This document shows, piece after piece, positions 56,605-64,000 of a stretch of 64,000 nucleotides of DNA; positions within the stretch are counted from its first letter, which is position 1, and every line of letters begins with the position of its first letter. The notes beneath the pieces are model-generated. The model searched no databases. It was not told the DNA's origin and saw nothing but the letters and a program-made list of their open reading frames with translations. This stretch comes from Lichtheimia corymbifera B2541 (lineage: Eukaryota > Mucoromycota > Mucoromycetes > Mucorales > Lichtheimiaceae): NCBI GenBank assembly GCA_000697475.1, contig JNEU01001144.1, forward strand, positions 186,001-250,000, given 5' to 3'. Position numbers and translations under genes: made by a program.

Positions 56605-57705
56605 TGACCTCTACTACTACCACTACTACTACTACTACTACTGCTGCTCCTACCGAAAAGTGACGTACTCATCGACGCTTTTATTGCTTTTACTGTAAAC
56701 GTTACATCAACGACCGTATCAGCTATATCAGTAAGGCACACCAGAAAGTATGTGCAACATGGGAAAGGCCAAGACATCAACCCCAGGTCAAGATTCCTAC
56801 CGCCGGGAAAGTAGCTGATGAGGTATGGCTATATATGATTACCTCGTTGTCACCATGGCATCTCACCACATATGCAATCCATTCTGTCCCGAAAGAAACC
56901 ATTTCTATACTTTCAATCCCATAATTAGAAAAGAATAAACATCATCATCGCCGTGTATAAGCTTCCTTCAACACTGCAATAATCCTACTCTGAGATGCAT
57001 AATTCACTTACAATCCATGTGTTGCTTGAGATTGGTGATGATCTATAACCTGTCGCATATGATGCTTATGATTAGATGCCTTGGAAAATGAAGACCAAGA
57101 AGACATGACGTCTTGACTATCTATACATTGATCAATTGCGATGTGTTTTTGTATGCATTTCATCTTCTTTGTTAGCCACGCTTTGTAAGTCTTGAGTTTC
57201 CCTAATAGAGCTTATTATGCCTCTGTGCTTTGTAAATTCCCATGGATTTTTGCTTGGGAGCCATATAATGATGCGCAGGAACATGCCCTCTGATGATGAT
57301 GCTATCTTTTTGCCAAAGCAATAAGGTGAAATGTATTGATTAGCCACTGTAACTTAATAGAGGATCACTTTTTCTCTTAGGTTCAACCCTCTCTTTATCG
57401 TATCAGAAAAGACGTAGTACTTCCTGCAAGACCGATAAAGGAACCGCTTTTATTCCATCTAAGCTATGATAGCCCACAACCAACCAAGAAGGTAACATGC
57501 AATACTGTACTTTCTTCTAGTTATCGTCCATCATCAATCTCACAATATAAGCCCATCGTATTAATCTTTGCAGGAATCTGCAATACTCTGTCACTCATAC
57601 TGTACCTACAACAGGAGGCTACATGCGCCCCTCAGTCCGTCGCCTATTATACATTTGGACCGTCCTCATCCAAAAAGCTTCATAATGAAGCATGAGACTT
57701 CTATA
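56605..57705 (+). pseudogene. Decaying small gene with possible Cys/His finger, cut by repeat DNA at its 3' end
   Basis: ATG at 56605 opens MTSTTTT... over an ACT microsatellite, then hits TGA at 56662. The same frame continues for more than 50 codons: RTHRRFYCFYCKRYINDR, then SKAHQKVCATWERP, a CxxC...H...C pattern suggesting a small zinc finger. A GAG|GTATGG donor (56823) can be joined to CTCTTAG|GTTCAACCC (57381), giving VQPSLYRIRKDVVLPARP. A second junction (AAGAAG|GTAACA to TTTGCAG|GAATCT) leads into an exon whose end lies within the repeat family. In-frame stop plus repeat at the tail argue for a pseudogene; a second possibility is that the true start lies after 56664. Low certainty. Confidence 0.4.
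56617..56652. repeat. ACT trinucleotide microsatellite
   Basis: A near-pure run of ACT/TAC triplets, in frame encoding poly-Thr followed by two Ala codons. Confidence 0.7.
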
Positions 57706-58860
57706 TGAATGAGGTTGATCAGCATGTCCCAGCGAACCTTCTGAGAAAGTTTCACGTTCGAAAAGAGGAATCCCGAGGTAATTCATACTGTTTGGTATAG
57801 TAAATCCCACATTATACCCTCCCGCTCGTGATTTTCATTATGAAGCATAGGTTCTTTATTGCGACAAAGTTGATCAGCATGACCGGAAACACCATTTGAC
57901 CAACTTTCGAGGTCGAGATGGGCAATATCGGCGGGTATCGGCGGTACACGCTATGTATGTTCCCATCTATTCATCACCTCTCCTACATTCAAAATTTTCA
58001 TAGTGAACCCTGGGGACTTTATGAGAACGAAATTGCTCGGCGTGGTTGAAAGGATGTTGTGTGAAAGTTTCAGGTTCGAGGTGGGCAATCTCGGGGAGCA
58101 GGAGCGTCGACCTACTTTTCTCCTACATTTGGGCTGGCCGGCATTCAAAATGTTCATAATGAACCATGCGCTTTTTAAATGAATGGAGTTGATCAGCATG
58201 TGCGAGAGTACCGTCTGACCAAGTTTCAAATGCGAGACAGGGAATCCCAAGGAACTACATACTAAATGACTTTTTCATAAATCCGGCGCTTTCCCAATTT
58301 TCATCCGTTATAGTCAATCCCACATTATGCTCTCCTTTTCGAAATTTTCAAATGAAGCGTGGGTTGGTTATTAAGACAAAGTTGATCAGCATGTCCTAGA
58401 GCACCCTGTGTGCAAGTTTCAGGTTCGAGAGAGGCAATCAAGGTAGTGGAGTAATTTGTAGAGTGCATGGATCTGTCGGACGGTGCTTGATCTATTTAAT
58501 TTCCACCTCTTTCACTCTCGGCTTCCTCCCTCTTCCTCCCATTCTCAACTGTTGGTGCATCCAAGTACAACTACCACCTACGTACAATTGTCCTGCTTCA
58601 ACCCATCATGTCCATCCTACAATAGCCTTGATCCGAAAGACTTCGACTGAATGGCAACTGCATGGCGTGTGCACCCCACGGCAACACACGCGTTCCTTGA
58701 CACTGCACGTTCTCTTGTTCACTCTTCTGCCACAACCAGTCGCAGCAGCATTCATCCAGCTGTTGCCATTAGCAAGGTCTTACTCCGTTGTATCAAACAG
58801 TGTTCTCTGTATGCAACAGTTTGCCTTACAGCCTTGTTCACGTGGACAGCAGATAGCCAT
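57640..58860. mobile_element. Second, reversed copy of the repeat family of 14041-17190
   Basis: GATCAGCATG, the reverse of the CATGCTGATC landmark, lies at 57717, 57872, 58191 and 58384, with further unit blocks (CATTATACCCTCCC, GTTCTTTATTGCGACAAAGTT). Beyond the array, 58490-58800 matches the reverse complement of 15770-16060: AATTTCCACCTCTTTCACTC, CATTCTCAACTGTTG, CTTCAACCCATCATGTC, then the AACACACGCGTTCCTTGACA and GTTGCCATTAGCAA segments. Only one end of the element seems present. No transposase frame. Confidence 0.7.
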
Positions 58861-59629
58861 TGTATATAGCAGCTTTATTTACGTGTAGCAACTTGCTTCA
58901 ATACATACAACTTCTTATGGATATGGATATGGATATTGGTGGATGGGATGGAGGGAAATGGATATATACAACGCGTAGAAAAAAAAGAGTGCATCCATTG
59001 TCTACTTGGCTACTATGCTTGATGCTATCACCCTGATCGATTGGGTGCATCCAGTTATCGTACCTTACACCCTATTCCATGGCAGCTACTACTGTCGCCA
59101 TCCTTTGTGCAACCTGTTAGTCATGTATAACCATCACCATCCAGCTCCATGAAATGACAAGCTATATGCATGATTTCTTACATCACGTGCATCCATTCAC
59201 CTTTGCACAATGCATACCCCCCCCAAACTAGATCAATTCGTTGTACCTCTGATCCATCTCTTGTGAATGTTGATATTGGATTAAACAGGTTACTTTAGTG
59301 AATACGAGGTTGCGTTGGCTAAGCATCTCTCAGTCTCTATAAAACCTTCCTCATTCCTGAGCTGGATCTCGTAGTATACGGGGCATTTGATGCATTGTAT
59401 TATACAAAGATTTATGGTATGGCAAATACAGGTTATGTAGCCACTTGTAAATGATCATGTGATAAAAGGAAAAGGGAGGATGAGAAGATCCATTGAGCTT
59501 GACAAGGCTGTGCTTGATGACATCAATTCACCTTCCTCTCTTTTGTGATTAGATCTTGTGTAATATAGTTATTTTGTTAACATACAGCAATTGACTTGAT
59601 TCTTTAGATAATAAATGCCATGGATAGGT
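58861..59629. other. Intergenic; no gene seen
   Basis: GATATG short tandem repeats at 58917-58936 and ATGGATG-type motifs; otherwise unremarkable. It separates the repeat copy from the 3' end of the SMG6-like gene. Confidence 0.5.
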
Positions 59630-62600
59630 TTATTTCTTTGGTGTTAATTGCATAATAGCTGAAACTGACATAACATCAATGTCGCGAGCACGGGCCTTGA
59701 CGCTAAGGTTGCGATCACCAGTCACCAGACATACCCGTGCATGGTCTTCATCCTTTTCGCTGTCGCGTGCCCACCACAAGCAGGCTGATAAAACGAGATC
59801 ATCCAAATTCTTGTCAGTTTCACCAAATACGAATTGCTCGGAGCGAATCGAAATGTCGTGCATAAAGTTGTTGTGGGATGTTTGGATCCTCAGATGCGTG
59901 TTACTGCGTTGCTTTGTTGCAAGCGTCGTCTCGATAAACTTGAGAGCTTCTCCGGCTATTTCACCCAGTGGAGGTGTGTTGCTTCGTAAACCATCCAACT
60001 CAGTAATCACTATAAAGAGAATCTGATAAGAATCCATTCCGTGTTAATGTATCAAAGTTAACCTACCAACAAGTGGGATAACAATAGACCATTTGTTGCT
60101 TTGGATAAGACGTTGGACATGATCAATATGACCAATGAAGCAATTGGTAATCACCGTTTGACCTGGAATGACCCTCTCCCGAAGGCGATTCAAACGAGCT
60201 TCACGTTCTTTGAGACGACCAAGTGCACGTCGATGATTGGTGTTGGCACCGGAAGTGGTAGTGAGCATAGCTTGTAATTGTTCACGTCTCTTTTTCAATT
60301 GAGTGAGCATATCATCATCCCCATCCTCATCCACAGAATCATTTTCATTCGAGAAAAGCACAGCGTCATCCATAGCCTCGATTGTCGGTGCAAATGGCGG
60401 TTCATTGTTGATATCATCACTCTCCGTTTCTTGGCTGGCATTGGAGATGGGGGATTGCACCTCATCTTCTTCTTCTTGATGCATATCGATTTCCTCTTCA
60501 AGTCCCTTGTTGACAACAAATATCTCGAGCACCGGATCATAGCAAAAGACATGGCTCATTTGCTGCAAAATAATATATCAATGCGAATGCCACAAATGAA
60601 AAGTATATAGCAATCTTACCTTGGCAAGAGCAAATCCGTAACTGAGTACCTTGATCTTACGTTGAGTGTGAAGGTCGTAGCTAGATTCAGGAGTAGGTGC
60701 CTCGTGTTGTGTACCATTCAAGAGAGGGGTGATCTTGAGGAGCTTTCCAGTAATGTCATCCACCCATCCTAGGCCACGCATATGCATCTCTTCGGGAAGA
60801 ATAGGCTTTTTACCAAGGACCTTAGCAACAAGTCTGCCGAATGCGTATTCTGCTTGGGTATGCTCTTTGTTCGAGTTGCAATCATCGTCATCATCAAGCA
60901 AGAATTGATTCACGACCTCATATTTGACATCATCCTCAAAAGATTGAAGCTGATTGTTGAGAAAATCGAGTAATAGTGGCCAAAACATGGGAGAGATTTT
61001 ACTGTCATTGTCATCCTCTGCAATGTGTCTCTTCAATAAATCAGGAGCTGGATTGCCGACAAGTGCTTCCCATAAGCTGATTCCTCCTTCAGGTCGTTGA
61101 CATACTGAGTTGACCACCATCCAATGCAGCATCATCTCAATAAATATAATCCAAGGTTCATTCACGCTGCTTTTCTTGCTGTTGTCGTTATCATAGCCGT
61201 CATCCAGTGATGCATGTAAGTCTCTGCGTTCGAAGATGAAACTATAGTTGTCATTCAAGCTGCGAGGCGATGGTGGTAGCAAGGGAAGGTTGGGAGTAAT
61301 CGGTGGTAAAAGTGATCGATCCAGAAAACGTCGGAAGAGCTGAACTGCGATACTGGTCATCAAATCCACATTGTACGCAAACAGAATACTGTCCTTGAGC
61401 TCTTCCACCAAATCGTTATAACTATCACTCTTTGCTGGATCCTCAGTTGCTGTTGCTGTTGCTGCTGCTGGTTCGGCATACAAGCGCTTGCTCTGAAGGA
61501 ACTTGGATGATGCATAATCGTAGTTGTATAATGACGATATACAAATCACAGCTGCCTCAAACCAGAACATTTCATGGATATCCAGTCGACCATCATTGAT
61601 TGCTGGTGAATCATATGTTGTATCATCGTTGCTCGTAACACCATTACTCTCATTCTGCGAAGCATCAGGAAAAAGACAATCGAAGAATCGGCGTTTGATT
61701 TGTGCAAATTGATCCAAACTGATTTTGGTGAAGAGCATCCCATGAAGACGTATAAACAAGCCTGCGGCAATATCTTGTGAAGTCGCTGCTAATCGTTCTT
61801 GTTGTTGCTGCTGTTCTTGTCTCATCTTTTTGCCTCGATTTCCAAAGCGTGAACCTTTGTTGGATTGGACCGTTTTGAGATACTTGTCGACCCATCGGCG
61901 ATTGCTCTCGAATAGTACAATCATTCCTTCTCTTGCATTCAAGAATCCATTGCGACGAACCATCAAACTGCGGATACTGAAGTATAAACGATGCAAATCA
62001 CGTGTTGGATCCGCTGCATTGGCACCATGAATCAACAAGGATAGATGAAAATAGAGCTTTCCAGTAGCAGGCATCAACCATACTCCCAATGCGTACCACT
62101 GCCAGGCTTCACGAAATGTGAGTTCATCCCTCGATGCAAAAGTCCATCTGTAACGAGCAAGATCACCACGATTGGGAACGGCTTTGTACCATTTAAGTCG
62201 GTGGGTTCTTCTCCATTCTTGCAAATGCTGTTCTTCATCCATCTCTGAATAAGTATCCATTGATCGCAATATCGACATTGATCTTCTGTAGAAATCATCC
62301 GCTTGATCCAAGAAATCCGCAAACCATTCTTTGAGCTTGTCCAATTCCATAGATTTGGTGACAAAGGCTGCTTTTTGTTCCTCATCCTCTTCATCCTCGT
62401 AATCGTCATTTCCCATATCAGAAAATAATGGTATGTCGACCGTGCTTTCCGCTATCACATTGTCGTCCTCCTCTTCTTCCAATGCATCGCCCTCCTCTTC
62501 CGGATCATCAACGTCTGTCATTCTGATCTTGAAGGCTGTTCGAAATTGCTCCACCAAGGAATAAATGGCACGCTTCCAACATAGGCTCTCCAGACTTTTT

Positions 62601-63401
62601 TTCTCGGCAAACGCATAGTCAAACTGCATGAGGTCAAGATATTTGTCGGCCAACGCTATATGTAATTCCACTTTTTGTCGCCACATGTCACCTGCCATGG
62701 CTAAGTCAACTTGGGTCAGGGGCCGTTGTTCCTTTTTATCCACTGAATCCACCATGCGTTGTCTTTGCTGTCGATCATGTTCATCATGGTCATTTTTGAA
62801 AAATTCAAGCTTGCTAGCTTCGGCATCCACGTTGACAAGTTTTCCTTCAATATCTTGGATACTCGCAAACATAGCTTTGATCTTGCGCTTATGTTGATCT
62901 TTCACAGGATTTGGTGCTGATGTAGGTGTTGTTGTTGTTGTTGTTGTTGTTGCTGATGTTGGAGGTGAGCGGCGTCTGGCAACAGTGGGTACTGGTGGAT
63001 CATCACGTTGTGGTAGTTGCTATTTTGAATACATAACGATCAGCACATGACAGTAAAACATTAGAATAAACACATACCATGGGTGGTTTCTTGTCATCAT
63101 TTGGATCCCAAAGACGACGATGATTGTTGTTGCTGTTGTTCTTCTCACGTCGCTGATTATCATCCATGTTGCGAAGTAGAAGGCCATCGCGACGTTGTGC
63201 AAGATAAGATCGTCTTCCACTGAAGGTGGAACGATTGAAGGCGATTGGATTATCAGAGAAAGGATCAAAGAGCTGGCGTTTACGTCCATCATCACCTCCT
63301 TGGGATGTCGTTGTTGTTGTTGTTGTTGTCTTTCTGCTGTAATCATTGTCTCGACGTCCTTGTGTTCTTTTGTTGAACCTCCTAGACGGTTGTTTGCTCA
63401 T
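59630..63401 (-). CDS. EST1/SMG6-like protein with C-terminal PIN domain
   Basis: Related to the SMG6 endonuclease of nonsense-mediated mRNA decay and to Est1 telomerase factors; predicted 1,199 aa. Exons in transcript order: 63401-63078, 63019-60620, 60562-60067 and 60009-59630. The N-terminus is basic, Arg/Ser/Thr-rich. The 14-3-3-like EST1 region is recognisable (MWRQKVELHIALADKYLDL, NRGDLARYRW) together with the adjoining DNA/RNA-binding helical domain (WQWYALGVWLMPATGKLYFHL, RDLHRLYFSIRSLM). The C-terminal PIN domain includes VIPLVVITELDGLRS, DKNLDDLVLSACLWW and VCLVTGDRNLSVKAR. The expected first catalytic Asp before TNCF is missing (QTVITNCFIGHID). Domain order fits SMG6 rather than SMG5/7. 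Confidence 0.88.
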
Positions 63402-64000
63402 AAGGCGGCTCGTATCCTGGATTGGTATCGATTCAAATAGAAGTGTGGGGGGAATGGTCGAGTGTTACAATAAACTGCTCTGTTTCGAAAGTCGTCTCGA
63501 TGGTGTCGATTGTGCACAAGGATGATACATTTAGTAACTTGCAAAGAGTGTCGGTTGCGTTTTCTTGAGAATTGCGCGCAGTCAAACGTGGAAAGAAAAC
63601 GAAGCGTAGTTCAAATACTGTGCGTTTTGGATCGCAATACCAAAGTTCTAGATTGCAGATGGCTGTCGGTGAATGGATAAAAAAGACGTTCAAAAGCAAT
63701 CAATTCCTCTATTCCTGTAAACTGCGAAACAGCTTTTCCCCTGTGTCACACGTCGCTTGACTACCACAATAAACATGCACTTTTTAATAATATCACAACT
63801 TCTTCTCCCAGAAAATGATAAGAGCAGTCTTCGATTTTTTTTGATTACACATCACACTGGGATAACCAACTTGCAAGCTCTTCCAATGTTTTGGTGGTAG
63901 TATAACACCCCACCAGGAAATGTATTTACAATATGATCGTTATTATAAGCAACGCTGTATCAAAATCTAGCACATGTGTTGATCAAAGGGTGTGTGTTGT
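63402..64000. other. Upstream region of the SMG6-like gene
   Basis: An 88-codon minus-strand frame (63433-63699) ends 31 nt before the gene start and is either a long upstream ORF or chance. No other gene is supported before the window ends. Confidence 0.4.

Noticed and set aside
57384..57396. GGTTCAACCC resembling a tRNA T-loop
   Set aside because: No matching acceptor stem, D-arm or anticodon arm is found around it.
63433..63699. 88-codon minus-strand frame just upstream of the SMG6-like start
   Set aside because: No motif, not joined in frame to the gene, and likely 5' untranslated sequence.

Overview
The window is nuclear DNA from a filamentous fungus. Genes are dense and split by many short introns, mostly 50-75 nt with GTAAGT-like donors. 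The gene set is fungal: neutral trehalase, a DEP/RGS regulator, a PHO80-type cyclin, MICOS Mic19, and a Hos4-like ankyrin protein. An AT-AC (U12-type) intron, an EST1/SMG6-type nuclease and a ZNFX1-like helicase together point to an early-diverging lineage, most probably Mucoromycota. That placement is inference from gene content; no species can be named.

Layout. 1-1146: 3' part of a Nus1/NgBR prenyltransferase subunit. 1683-2180: small unknown gene. 2779-9173: a ZNFX1-like helicase/zinc-finger gene whose helicase core carries three frameshifts. 9589-10330: Mic19. 11034-13195: an NRAMP metal transporter. 13495-17190: a gene-free block of nested inverted repeats and degenerate 160-195 bp units. 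17412-19884 (-): neutral trehalase. 21609-22577 (-) and 22763-23293 (+): a divergent pair of unknown genes. 24640-25237: PHO80-like cyclin. 26759-27902: membrane protein of unknown role. 28320-30725: Na+/H+ exchanger. 31741-32830: C2H2 factor. 34009-36098: L-type lectin cargo receptor. 37050-39812: Hos4-like ankyrin protein. 40568-40906 (-): small unknown protein. 41118-42822: Dmc1. 42941-43751 (-): 3-hydroxyacyl-CoA dehydratase. 44449-46080: Clp1. 47280-49560: DEP/RGS regulator. 49786-55289 (-): a 19-exon ARM-repeat/SPRY protein of about 1,489 residues. 55385-56007 (-): twin-CX9C protein. 56605-57705: a decaying gene running into a second, reversed copy of the repeat family (about 57640-58860). 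59630-63401 (-): EST1/SMG6-like PIN protein.

These are mostly independent housekeeping genes, not an operon-like system. Loose themes are RNA processing (Clp1, SMG6-like, ZNFX1-like), the secretory pathway and ER (Nus1, dehydratase, lectin), mitochondrial CHCH proteins (Mic19, Mix17-like) and ion transport (NRAMP, NHX). The strongest unusual signals are the U12 intron in clp1, GC-AG introns and micro-exons, the broken and motif-degenerate helicase, the missing first PIN aspartate in the SMG6-like protein, the ARM/SPRY architecture, and an apparently undescribed repeat family present in two opposed copies.
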